Shown here piece by piece: positions 8,817 to 21,141 of a stretch of 64,000 bases of DNA (positions are counted from its first letter, which is position 1; every line of letters begins with the position of its first letter). Below the pieces are notes generated by a model. The model saw only the letters and a program-made list of their open reading frames with translations. It searched no databases and was not told the DNA's origin. The stretch comes from Amylostereum areolatum. Taxonomy: Eukaryota > Basidiomycota > Agaricomycetes > Russulales > Stereaceae. A program made the position numbers and the translations under genes. The stretch covers positions 1 to 64,000 of the forward strand of contig SAXG01000117.1 of assembly GCA_012932865.1 (NCBI GenBank), in the 5' to 3' direction.

Positions 8817-11800
8817 ATGTCTACGACCTTGCACGATGTGGTACTTCACGTCTTCCTACCCCCACGTCTCCCTCAAAGGGGAATGACCGAACAAAACGAG
8901 CAAGAATGCGATACACTACTGTGTCGTCTCGCGATCGAGTCGGCAAAAGACTACATGGGCAATCTCACAGAAGGCGCTCATCGCGAACGATGGGTCACAC
9001 TCATAAGAACACTACAGCATATGCTGGCATTCTCAAAACTTCCGATGGACATTGACAGGCTGAAGCAAGCACTGTGTGCGATGCAGGTGGGTGGTGCGTA
9101 TCACATCAGTGTACCAGCCACTTCGGGTGTTCATGTGGCGCTCTAGATGTCCTCGCATTACATGTTCGCGCCCAAAATGCCGCCATCATCATCCGCAAAC
9201 GACGGGATGAGTCTATCTTCGAGGCTTTCGAGGTCTGCCCGCAGGATGAAGATGTCATGTCTGGCACAGGCAAGCTCGTATGCACGTATCCTGCCCTCGC
9301 CGTGGCGGTTCCCTCGTCGGTTGTATCCTCCCCCCATTTCATAGACCAGTTCTCTTCGTATGTCGTGCAGATGGACACAGAAATACTCGATTCTGCTGCG
9401 ACCACCAAGAAAGCAGGCTCGACCATCCGTGAAGTACGGGATACCACGGACCCGAAGTATATCACAACTGTACTTCTCGGAGGCATTTTGCATGGGCTGG
9501 GCCGCATCGTACACGTCCAACGAACGAAGAAAAGAGTAGCCGACGAAATTCTATGGCACGATGCGTACAAACCGTGGAGACGTTCCCCGTTATGGCTAGT
9601 GGTGCGAGTCACTCTCCAAACGTCACTTGACGATACCTCAATTTACAAGTCATTCCTCCTATTTCTCATGGCCCGCATTCTGGGACGTTCTCTTCTGCCG
9701 CCACTTCCAGCCGAACTACTCTTCGTTATGAAGGCGAAGTTATGTCGCCGCCTGTACAAACTCGGTCAAGTGACACAGCCTCCTCCGTTTGTTCTCCAGG
9801 CCGTGAAGGACGTCTCCGAGCAGACGGAAGACCTCCTTCTGTCGGAATGGGAAGGCGTACAAGACGCCCAGGCCAAGTCAGCTCTGTGGGACCCAGAGTT
9901 GTTCGATGTACCACAGGACATATTTCTTACGCTTCCCCATTCACGACATTACCTTTCTCGGTTTCTACAAGAGAACCCTCAACCCATACCCCCCTCTTCA
10001 TTCAACCCCGCCCATAAATGTCGCTTGCGTAACATTTCCGACTTCGACCTGTACTTCCGGGACGGCCTTTCCGATGCCGTCTCCAGCGAAATGGCGGGCT
10101 CCCGGGTGGCACCCGCCGATCTCCCTAGCTCGCACATTGCGCTTGCCGACTTCGAGCACTCTGTACAGAAGAACCTTCAGAAATACGTCGAGAGCCAAAT
10201 CCAGTTCGGGTCGGATTCTGCTCTTGAGGGGGCCTGCTCTGCCCTTATCTCATGTCACGAGCAATATCTCCAAGCAGCGCAAGTCTATGCATCTAACCCG
10301 GAGGACGAATCCAGAATGTTGTTGACGATGTTGGAGCTTTGGGTCGGCATTGACCGCTTGTCCGTCGCATGGCACCCATTGCTGCGGGAGTACTCCCCCG
10401 AGATTCCCTCTAGGTTCTTGCACTCTCTCCTTCTTCGCACGACCAAAGCCGTCGAGCAAGCTAATTCAATTGAAAAATACCTCTTGGAGCGGCATGCCGG
10501 CGTTGACTCTGGGAAGCCCTCCATATTTTCCGATCACGCTTCTCGGCAGTCTTTGGCCGTCCGATATTTCGATCAGTCCCCAAAACATGTACAACTTCGA
10601 GACTCGATCGTACATCAAGCCCAAATGGAGAGATCTCAGAAGTCCGCGGAGCTAGAGAAGGGAAATGAAGACTATCGTGTTCTTATTGCCACGGCCGGAG
10701 AACTGCCTCACACATACTCTTCCCAAACAAATAAGCATAAGAAGAAGTCCTGCGAGAAATGCAAACTCGAGAAGAAGGCGAAGGCGATGTCCATCGCTGT
10801 TCATGAATGGCCGCTGCCACCAGATTCTCGCCAGTACGAAATCAAGATGGTGGTTTTCGAGCTAGCGTGTCCTCCCGTCATATCCATCTGGCGTTCCATC
10901 ACATTCTCCATCCTTTTCGATGTCGGTACTCCTACCAACCGGAAAGATATTTTTTCTGCGGACCCCTACGTCGGCTTAGAGGATTATGACAAGCTCAAAA
11001 GTCGATTCCGAACTAATCCATGGAATCGCGTCACTCTTGCGTCCACAACCAAACCATTCACCAGCTCACACTACAAGTCGGTTTCCTTTCCGGCGGACAA
11101 GTCCAGTGTTTTTGTCAATAACGGGCTCACGTTTCGCATATTTGACAAGAAGGGTCTCAAATGGGCATCATCAGACAGTTTTTCCAAGTTGGACATATAC
11201 CGTTACTGCACTCCAGCCCTTCCGTCAGAAAGCCCTTACAGGGATCTGCAATTTGCAGTAGACGGGACTGGCCACACATCCAATCAAGTAATCGCGAACC
11301 AGGCCGACTGTTCACGGGAGCTTAGCCTGCACGAGCATACCTCGTTTGCATCCTTGCGCAGTGGACCACTCCTTCAATGGCTCAACATTGCGCGGGAAAT
11401 TCGGACAAGGACTCTGACCTTCAGCGCCGCAGAGGTCGGGAATCTTCTTACCCAAGCAGCGTGGCAAATCGGTCCGCTGTCAGATCACGGTGGTCGGGCA
11501 TGGCATGCTGAGCTTGCTATCCCGGAATTTTGTCTGATACTTCTTCACGAGTTCGATGTTCTCGTGCAGAGTGTCCGTTCAAATTGGTGTGAAGGCAACA
11601 CGGCCCTTACTCTCAGTAAGTTCATCCATACTGTGTATCTCCGTCAACACCAAGTCTGACATCATCCTCAGCCCTACTCGCAGGTCAAGTTGCAACATTC
11701 AACCCCAACCCCGACGTTGTGACGACCGTGTGCTTGTTCTTGAGAACTGTGAGGGAAATCACCTTCACATGGCTCCAGGACCTAGTTTGTGCATCGCAGA

Positions 11801-14800
11801 ACATCGATGACGAGAAACATATCACCGAGTTCCAAAGGCGCATATGCAACATGGCGGCAATATGTAATACTACATTTGATATCGATCCTGGTCACCTCCC
11901 CCACGTTCTGGCAAATGACGAAGATGTGTCCATTCTTGTGCAGTGCGCTGTCGCCGTTCACGATAACTCCCCGTCGACACTCAATGATGCACCTGCCGAT
12001 CTTCGAAGGCTGTTGTTCCGTCATCGCCGCCTTCTCCATGCTATTCAGCCGCACCTCCGCGCCGTTCTAGCTACCAGTACGGAAGGACTTGACCGTGCTT
12101 TGGAGCGCATTTGGCCCAGTTATCGGCGAGGATCACCAAATTGGCAGGGGCTTCCCGACCCGAATTCTCGCTGGATGCATGTCCCAACTACGATGGACTT
12201 GGGAAGATGCCAGGAAGTGCACTACAACATGCTGGACGGACGCTTGCTCATCGACGGAAAGCCGCTAGGACGACTACCACGGGACATCGTGATGCATGAG
12301 AATTACATCAGGGTCCTCGGCACTGTGAGTACTTAGGTCACGTCTCATGTGTTTATCTCCTCATACTTCACATCTTTACGACAGAAAATCCTTGACGTTG
12401 TTCCGGCTACGCTACCTGGCATGGATTTCTCTACGCGCAGTTTAATTTACGACAGATATGAGGTCAGTTTCGCACGTCCAGATCTACGCGGATATCAAGT
12501 TCTAACCCTTGGTACAGATCTCGTTTGCTCTGCGCGGCGACGACCTCGTCATCAGGGCCCGACAATCCAAAGTAGAAGGATCGCATGTGTTGGAATACGT
12601 CCCGAGTACGCATTTAGAACCTGATCTGCCATTACCCTTGGTCCGAAATCATACGCACTGGATTGATATCTCGACCAAGATAGTGGAGTTTCGGCCGAAG
12701 AATAACACCTGGGAGGACGACCCAAGAACCTGGCGCCTTCTCTTCTCCGAGGACCAGCGCACGTTGATGCAGCGCGGAGAAGAATCCGTATTCCTTGTTG
12801 ACCCTTTCAGTCCGTCCTCGATGATGATCTCCCGCCGCCTGAGACCTCTGGAAATCCCGGAGCAACTGATCCTCACATCCATCATCGATCAGACTTCAAA
12901 TTCCCTACAGGTGGAATTGCCTCGATTCAGGCTCTCGTTTTTCTTGAACGACGATCTCGATTTGGAGTCACACAATATTCCTGGTGCGGTCATTGACGAA
13001 GACCAGTCTGCAGGAACATTGCTCGGGTTGAGCTCCTTGCTCATCCTGCGAGCCAAGGATGCTATCTCCAGAACGCTCCCCCGCTCCCGCCGCGTAATCA
13101 TCCCACACGGAGAGGTCGATTGGACCCCCAATCACGATAGACGTCACATCAGCGTTAATGTGTCGATTCCGAGCAGCGTGGATTCTGTAACTTATCATGA
13201 GTATCTCGTCGATGACGATCTTGGCTGTCTCCGAAGCGCCGACACAAGCTTGAAGAGCAAGCTGTACAAAGTATACTTACATGCTCTCACCAGTCATTTT
13301 CTTCCCGACCCCCTAACCGGACGTACGGGAACTGAAGAGGCACTGGCTGACCTACACTCCGCAGGACTGCTTTCTTTCCAGACTCTCGGCCGGGATGACA
13401 TAGACCTGTTGGAGAAGATCCGGTCAGTAGCGCCCACCCGTACTTTTTATCCACCGCACAAGAAGGCAATGCAAAAGGTCGAGTGGTCGACCCTCTCCTC
13501 TCTCAGCCAACATCCAGCATTCTGTATTTCCGCACAGACTATCATTGAACATGGTACATGCTTGCAATCATTCTGCGAGGATTTCATTCCCATCATTACA
13601 ACACACGCGGACAGCGACGAAACTCTATCGAAGCGCGCTGGACACCGTTACAGGATCCTTTTTCCAGTGGACACCCCGGGTCTTACCCCCCAAGATATCA
13701 ATGAAGACCAAGTTTGTTCTTCCCGACATTTCCCACACGAAGAGGCTGCCGCCGTTGTATGTCGCGTATCACGGTCCATACAGTCACCTGCAGAAGCTTC
13801 GGCATGGTCGGAACATAGCCTCATGGATACATTGGTTGCGTGGGATCGCGTCGGACCTGCGAAGGACGGGATCTCGCTATCATACGGCCCTTACTGGCGA
13901 GCGCCTGTCCTCGCCCGCGACTGGATAACTCTGAGCGATCTGCTATGCGACGACGGCTGGTCGGATGGCAAGAGATTTCAGCTGACATTCAGTCTGCCCT
14001 TCGCCGCACATTGCTCCCCGGATATCCTCGACGTGATTCCTACGATGCTGGCCTTGGCGACAAACCCACATCTGAGAAATTTCCGACTCCCTGCCAGCCA
14101 GTCATACGTCCTCTCCATCGGATATGAACCTAAAGAAGATCGTGTCTGTGCTATCATAGATGACGAGTCATACCCCCTTCAACACACGCCTGCTAGCGAC
14201 CTCACTATGGAGGACTACGAAACATCGGCGGAGTTTTTGAACAGGAAACAAACTCATTACCGTTCCCACCTTGACACCCACTCCTCCTTTTTGCGTATCA
14301 TGTTTATGGACCAATGGCCTTCTGAACAAATCCATGTTTACGGATCACACAGCATGTGGTTCAATTCCACGTCCATACGCGCCAAAGTCCAAGACTACTT
14401 CTGCAGTTGTACGCGCAATACGCGCCTCCGAGAGTGCATCACGTTGGTCGAGCATCATCTGCGGGGCGTACCTCGAAGGCCTCAAACTACCTTGGACCTA
14501 ACGTTTGCGTCCCCCAGTCATTCACACACGCCACCACGAGAAGTTGAACATCTGGTTCGGTCATTTGTTTCCTTTGAGGACCTTCTTGGTGAACGCAATC
14601 CGGCAAAAATATCACCCCCCTCCCAATTCTTCACAGATGCTCGCAGTTCGAGGCCATCGCGAACAGTTGACACCGAATCATTGCAGGGGTTAATATCAGG
14701 ATTCGACGAACAAGAGGCTAGCATTTTACTCAAGGACTACAGTGGGGGTCTGGAATCAAGTCGGAAGGAGCTCCTGGGCCAGCCATTGTCTACAGCCCCC

Positions 14801-17800
14801 GCCAAGTTTCCCTCTCGACTCGGAGACCATATTTCTCGAAATCGCAGCCATTGCAGCGAGCGCATTCATATCGCTACGGATGCAGTTGCAGAGTCCCTTT
14901 CTCCGAAATCGGTGTTTGACCACGCCATGTCGCTCGCTGGTCTTTGGCCGCGCCTCACACGCCGAAATATTCTGGATAGGCTGTCGTTTTCCAAGAGGAG
15001 GACACTACCAGATCAATGGAAACGCACCTTGACATCTTTTGCTCAAGTAGTCGTCGAATACCAGAGATCACAGCGTCTGGTCGATCTTTATGTCCATCGG
15101 AGGCGTGAGGACCTCTTCAAAGAAATGGACACTGCGAGTTTCGATACAGACGACGCTGACAACTATCCTGACTGGCTTCTAATCCAAGTATGTCACCCAG
15201 CACGACTTCCTACGCGACATGTTGAATTGACCGTATCTAACACAGATTGATGGCGATTTTCTTGCAAGGCCTGTCCAGACGATGGTCGCACACAAGATGA
15301 TTCAACCCTCTATGCTGGAGAGCATCGTTGTCCAGCTCAACATGGGAGAAGGAAAGTCATCCGTCATTGTACCGTTCGTATCTTCAGGCCTCGCAAATGG
15401 CGAGCTGCTAGTCAGGGTTGTCGTCCTCAAAGCGTTGGCGAACCAGATGTTCCGGCTACTAGTCGAGCGACTCGGAGGTCTCGTCAACCGACGAATCTAC
15501 TACATGCCGTTTTCACGCGGTCTTGCGGTCACTCCTGTGCAGGTCAAAGCCTACCAGCAGCTCTATGATCAATGCACCCGGGAGGGTGGGATATTAGTCG
15601 TTCAACCAGAACATATTCTCTCGTACAAGCTGATGGGACTAGATCGCTTGCTTTCTCCTGCAGGGACAGCTGCGGATCGCGCAGTGGCAGAAGAACTGCA
15701 GTCATCGCAGGGATGGCTAAATCGGAACGCTAGAGACATCCTCGACGAGAGCGATGAAATTTTGCACGTACGATACCAGCTAGTGTATACTGTTGGCCAA
15801 CAGAGGCCACTGGAAAACCATCCGGATCGCTGGACACTGACCCAGCAAGTCTTCTTTTTGCTTCAAACCCACGCAAGAAGTCTGCGAGGACAATTTCCTG
15901 ATGACCTTATTGTTGAAAATGACGGGCCCGGACAATTCCCGTTGATACGCATCGTGGGCGCCGACGTAGAAGGAGTCCTCATCCATCGTGTCGCCGATGA
16001 CATACTTGGAGACAAGCTTCCTGTCCTTTCTCTCACTCTCCTTTCTGATGCTGTACGCAGCCAAGCCTGTGAGCTCATCACAGGCCAACCCATAGAGCGG
16101 GAAGCTCTCCGTGATGTGCAGCAAGCGTGCGCCGGAGGTCTGTGGTCTTCGCTGATTCTATTACGAGGACTTTTGTCCCGGGGTACTGGGATTCTTCCAT
16201 ACGTCTTGAAACATCGAAGATGGAGAGTGGATTATGGCCTTGATCCACGACGGTCATTGCTTGCTGTGCCATATCGCGCGAAGGTCAGTATCACGAGCTT
16301 TCTGTCCTCAAAATGATTATCTGACAGTCAACGCAGGATACACCGAGTTTGAAGGCAGAGTTTGGCCACCCAGATGTTGCTATATGCCTGACCTGCCTTA
16401 GCTACTACTACGGCGGGCTGACGAAAGCTCAAGTGCTCACATGCTTCGATCTCTTGCTCAAGATGGATAATCCAGCGCTAGAATATGACAGTTGGGTCCG
16501 CATAGCGAGCGACAACATCCCGAACGTTCTCCTCCAGCTCAGTGGTGTCAATACGGAGGACTCAGACCAGGTCACCCGCTTTCTTGTCCCTATCTTTTCT
16601 CGCAGGTACACGGTCATCAACTTCTACTTATCTCAAGTTGTTTTTCCGAAGCAAGCGAAAGAGTTTCCCCACAAACTTACGACCTCTGGATGGGACCTCG
16701 TAGAGCGAAAAACTCATGCCACCACAGGTTTCAGCGGGACAAAGGACAACGGCTACTTGTTGCCTACTTCTATTTCGCAGGACGAACACCCGTCGGACGA
16801 GCAACGCAGCACGGACGCGAAAGTGCTCATGTATCTCCTACAGCCAGAAAATGATTGGTATATCTGTACCCAGAGTCCAAACACGGCAGCTCAGCACGCC
16901 TCGACTGATGCGTACTTGCATCTTCTTGTGCAGCAGGATCCTGAAATCCGTGTCCTCCTTGATGTGGGAGCCCAGATGCTTGAGCTCAAGAACGAGGAAC
17001 TCGTCTCACATTGGCTGGCGTTCAGGCCCGATGTCCCTGCCGCAGTTTTCTTTACCGAAGAGGACGATCTGTGTATTCATACCCAGGATGGCGTAACGGA
17101 GTCATTTTGGTCTTCGCCGTACAGACACCAGATGGACAAGTGCCTGGTCTACCTCGATGACGCACATACACGAGGGACAGATCTGAAGCTCCCAAAGCAT
17201 ACTCGTGCAGCAGTGACCTTGGGTCCAAAGGTGACCAAGGACCGCCTCGTTCAAGGTGAATAATAAAACTCTCCCCCTATATCTCTGATCTGACTGGATT
17301 TAGGCTGCATGAGAATGCGGCAACTTGGGTATGGTCAATCTGTCATGTTCACAGCACCTGCGGAGATTGACAGGCGTATCCGCGATGCCTCTGCCTTGGG
17401 TCCGGGAGGCAAAGTTCCAGTCACTGCCGTTCTGCGATGGGCCATGCTTGAAACGTGTGCAGACATCGAACGTCACCTTCCTCAATGGGCAGATCAAGGT
17501 CTTGACCACACGCAACGAAGCGCCGCCTATTCCGACTATATCTCTCACGGTGATGTTAATAAACTCGGTCAGGTGTGGTTGCAACAGGAGGCTCGCACTC
17601 TGCAGGAAATGTACGGGCACACGGAGCATGAGTTGGGGCAACGGTCGGAACGGCACAACGGCATCTTCGCGCACCCTGACATTGGCCCACGCCTGAAAGT
17701 GCTCGGAATCTCTAAGCTCACCGACACCCGTATGGCGGAGGAGCAGGAGCGGGAATTTGAACAGGAACTTGAGCAGGAACGTCAAGTGGAACGTCCTCCC

Positions 17801-18550
17801 AAAACAAACTCTGCGCGTCACGCCGTCCATCAAGACGTGCGAAGCTTCGTCTGCGGGGGCGTATTTCCAAGGGACTCGCCGCAGTTCACCGAACCGCTCG
17901 TCGCCCTCCCGATCAAAGTAGCCGGTACAAATGCACTGTCGACGGTCTTCGCCACTCGAGATTTCGTAAACACCGTCGAGCATTGCATGCCCACCCTGGT
18001 CCTGAGCGACTACATGCGTCCTGTCAATTGGATCGCGTCGCGGACAGATGCGACTGGAAAACTTACGCTGGTCATCATGTCCCCACACGAAGTGAACGAA
18101 CTCCTGCCCGATTTCCGGAAGAGCACTATCACGCATCTCCACATGTATGCACCGCGTACGATCCAGACGATGGAGCCCTTCTCGGATTTGCGCTTTTACT
18201 GCATCCCGCCGCTTCCCAACAGGTGGGTGCTACCGCAGATGGTGCGCATACAGCTTGGTCTATTCGCGGGCCAGCTGTACCTGGACGACTACGAGACTTA
18301 CGAGAAATTGTGCGCGTTCTTGGGCTTATATATGGGGTTTCCGGACGCCATCGGGCTGGAAAAGCAGAGCGACGGGTTTGTGATGCAGGAGGACAGGCCA
18401 CCGCACGAGGTTTACTCTCTATTCCTGGAGAGTCCGGTGGTAACGTTGCAGGAGTTATTTGGGTACCGGAGGAAGGGCATGAGCTTCTTATTGACGCATA
18501 TGGGAAAAATTTTGAAGGCGAGGAAGCTGCACGAAGAAATAGATTTCTGA
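8817..18550 (+). CDS. giant DUF3638/DUF3645 (DUF6606) protein
   Basis: Eight exons join without a break into 3,115 residues: 8817-9090, 9147-11615, 11672-12324, 12385-12462, 12518-15187, 15246-16283, 16337-17255 and 17304-18550. Introns are 48-60 nt. The start MSTTLHDVVLHVFLPPRLPQ and the line VLALHVRAQNAAIIIRKRRD are typical of the N-terminal DUF6606 region. Around residue 620 there is a Cys-Lys-rich patch (CEKCKLEKK). Near residue 2,080 comes the P-loop-like MGEGKSSVIVPF, then ILVVQPEHILSYKLMGLDRL and LNRNARDILDESDEI, which define DUF3638 and resemble helicase motifs I and II. DUF3645 follows at YRAKDTPSLKAEFGHPDVA. A helical segment with EREFEQELEQERQVER lies in the last exon. Such proteins are often labelled ubiquitinyl hydrolase in databases; I see no protease triad and would not assign that. 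The function is unknown; nucleotide binding is plausible. The first junction (donor 9091) is the least certain. Confidence 0.88.
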
Positions 18551-18872
18551 TGAGCATTTGTACTGTACATCCATGGGCGGAAGCGAGAGCGTGTCGACAC
18601 CATCTTGTTCGCTGTTATAGAGTTATACACTTCATCTGTAGATTAGCCGTGGTTCTGCGGGAGACTGGGTAGTGTGGAATCACCATGAGAGGGTTTGATT
18701 TGCACGCGTTAGTCCTCGAGTGGTGATGCGATAGGCTTCAAGAAATCTCAGGGGGTAGGAACTCGTCACTGTTTGCAGTAATGCAAATGGGTAGAAATTC
18801 ATGATAATGACGAAGAGCGGCTTCAACAACAAGTGAGAGCAATATATAGGCGACATCTTGAATCGTTCCGCG
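18551..18872. other. convergent 3' flank
   Basis: This lies between the 3' ends of the DUF3638 gene and the rsm1-like gene. It has no gene; it presumably contains both polyadenylation regions. Confidence 0.45.
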
Positions 18873-20845
18873 TCATCCTAAAATGCCCTTGACGTACTTC
18901 AACAACTCCCGTCCCTACAATTATATCAGCCTTGGGTATGAGAAAGTACTTAAAAAGACTCACTCCTCGACTCTTCACGCCCTCCACCATAGCTTCCACC
19001 GGGTCCACGTCCATATCAGCTTCCTCGCCATTGCTCGCATTTTTCGTCGGACCTGGTCCATCGCCGCCGGCGTCTGCTCGGTCCATTCGGTCCGTGACAC
19101 CTTTTAACAGGCTATCCTTCCTCTTCTGACCCATTCGATACCTCAACACAACGGCTAGCACTGCCCGCCACCCTTCCAAGACAGCCGTCCCACCACCTAT
19201 AGCGGAACCTACCACGGTAGCATGGGCCAGACCAAGTGAGGTCGTCGAAGAGCCTGCGCGTACATGTGATACGGCGGATGGCGCCGTGGGCTGTATCGGC
19301 AATGATGGAAGGGAGGTCGACTTGATGACATACGGACAGTACGGTCGATGTTCCTTCAGAAGGTCAATTTGTCTTGCCGGTGGTGCGGGTGCAGGTTCGA
19401 GAGAATCGGTTGCCGCTGAAGTTGGTTGCGAAGAAGAAAGAGGGGGCCGAGCGGTCCAGAGGCCAAGACGGCGGTGGCATAAAGCACACTGAAGAAGAGC
19501 GCCTCGCACTTCCGGTCCAGTGCTCCCTTCTCTGTCGATATGCGAATTGACACGAGAAAGCATTGGTCGTGGTGTTGAAGGAGCAGAATCTGGAGTAACG
19601 GTTCTTGGAGTTCCAGGAGTATCCACCATGTTCTTGGTGACTCCGAGTCGAGAAGGACGGCGAGGTGTTATAGGCATCGACGGCGCGACGGACGTGGCAC
19701 GCGAAACCGAAGGTGTTCGGGAACGAGAAGGAGGAATTGATGGAGCTGGCGGCGGCGCTAATATCCAACCGAATAGTGCCGCTAAAATGGCCGCTGTACG
19801 AGGTTCTGGGAGCGGTGAGGGGATTGATGGTGATATGGTAGGGTCGAGTGTGAATGTAAATGGTGTGTCGGCTTCAACAGAGGCGATGGCTTTCGTAAGT
19901 GCTTGAACTTGTGTTGAAGTCTTGAAAAGGCGTCAACACAATATTCTTGGTGGACAAGATATCAGTCTCACCAAGGGATGTCGGACTTCGACACCCTCTA
20001 GAAAAGTATCTAGTTTAATGGCTTGTAACTTGAGCTCCTTGGCCAGGACAGCAGGCGAGGATAGCGGTATGCGATACACGTCCGCTGAACGAGAACTCAA
20101 TGTCGACAGAAAGTCTAGATTCCAGGGGCACACACCGTCACATTGACGAATCTTCCATGGACATCCATCCTTATGTGCACCAACGAGCTGTGCGGCCTGC
20201 TTCTCAATAAGCGCATTGGCTGATGACTGCCATAAGTTTCAACACATAGGGAAGAGACATGTGCAAAACGTACCCGCTTGTCTGTTCATACCCTCTCTCC
20301 CGACTACAACCCACGAGGAGTTGCAGATACCGCACACAAGTCTGTCTTTCCCGTCATTTATCCACCCGCACTTGGCCGCGGAGACAGCATCAATGGTCGG
20401 CGGTTTGTTCGCGTACGTGCTGAGCTTGAAGGTGGCGAGCCGAACAAGAAAGGCGGGGGTAGACGATGGACGATAATCCGCCGCGGACGGGGATGCTGTG
20501 CGTGTACTTCGAAGGCGTGCAAGTGCATTGGGGAGAGCTTTTCGAGTTTTTGTGGCAGTGCGAGAGAGTATGGCTGCCAGATGTGGGGCTTTGGAGAGGT
20601 CGGCAGAGTGTGCATCGGAGACGGCGCTAAGTGGGGCATATTCAGCTTGAGCTTGAATGCGATAGAGCGCGGGGAACTGACGGTTGAGGCTGTTTGGAGT
20701 GGATCCCGTACTTGGCTAAGGTAGAATATAAGGATTTGAAGGTATTTTGTCGTTTGAGCGGGGGTGGCTGGGAGGCAGGATCTGGGAGAGGCGCGGTCGC
20801 CTCGTCGAGGCTCTGGATAGCGTCTTCCAGTTTGCGCTGGAGCAT
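18873..20845 (-). CDS. rsm1: Rsm1-like mRNA export factor (C3HC zinc finger)
   Basis: This is a nuclear zinc-finger protein of the Rsm1/NIPA (ZC3HC1) family, linked in fission yeast to mRNA export. Six exons give 570 residues: 20845-20682, 20626-20274, 20219-20136, 20084-19972, 19920-18964 and 18914-18873. The N-terminus shows RKLEDAIQSLDEAT and TFKSLYSTLAKYGI. The C3HC domain starts at about residue 130 with YANKPPTIDAV, AAKCGWINDGKDRLVCGICN and ends HKDGCPW near residue 195. The second, BIR-like zinc unit has CALCHRRLGLW and LLKEHRPYCPYV in the 957-nt exon. The tail GGRELLKYVKGILG appears only after the last 49-nt intron and is typical of the family. A Ser/Thr-Pro-rich linker joins the halves. 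All splice phases close. It is divergent from the RNase II gene, sharing a promoter of about 300 bp. Confidence 0.9.
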
Positions 20846-21141
20846 GGCCCACAATCAACGACAAACGAATGAGGATGGAGAAAGCTTAAGCACCTTATTG
20901 GTTCTAAGCTGGGATCCATCCATGGCTGAGGTGTAAGTATAAGTACGAACGAGGTGAAAGAGTGTCCTTTGACGCGCCGAGCCTTATTCAAGAACCGTCG
21001 AATCCCGTGACTGGCGCGTCTTCTCTTCACTCGACCAAGTCTAGTAGAGTCCACTGGCAAGTACTAATATCAAGTCCACAGGAATCAGGACTCGTCACTC
21101 GCCCTCACCACACTGCGTTTCACCATACACCTAATTTGTGT
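20846..21141. promoter_or_regulatory. divergent promoter of rsm1-like and dss1-like genes
   Basis: It is inferred only from gene orientation. The plus-strand reading frame stays open upstream to 20962, so part of it could be translated if the earlier ATG were used. Confidence 0.4.

Noticed and set aside
17300..18142. 280-codon minus-strand frame
   Set aside because: It lies wholly antisense to the last exon of the DUF3638 gene, whose frame and splice phases are secure.
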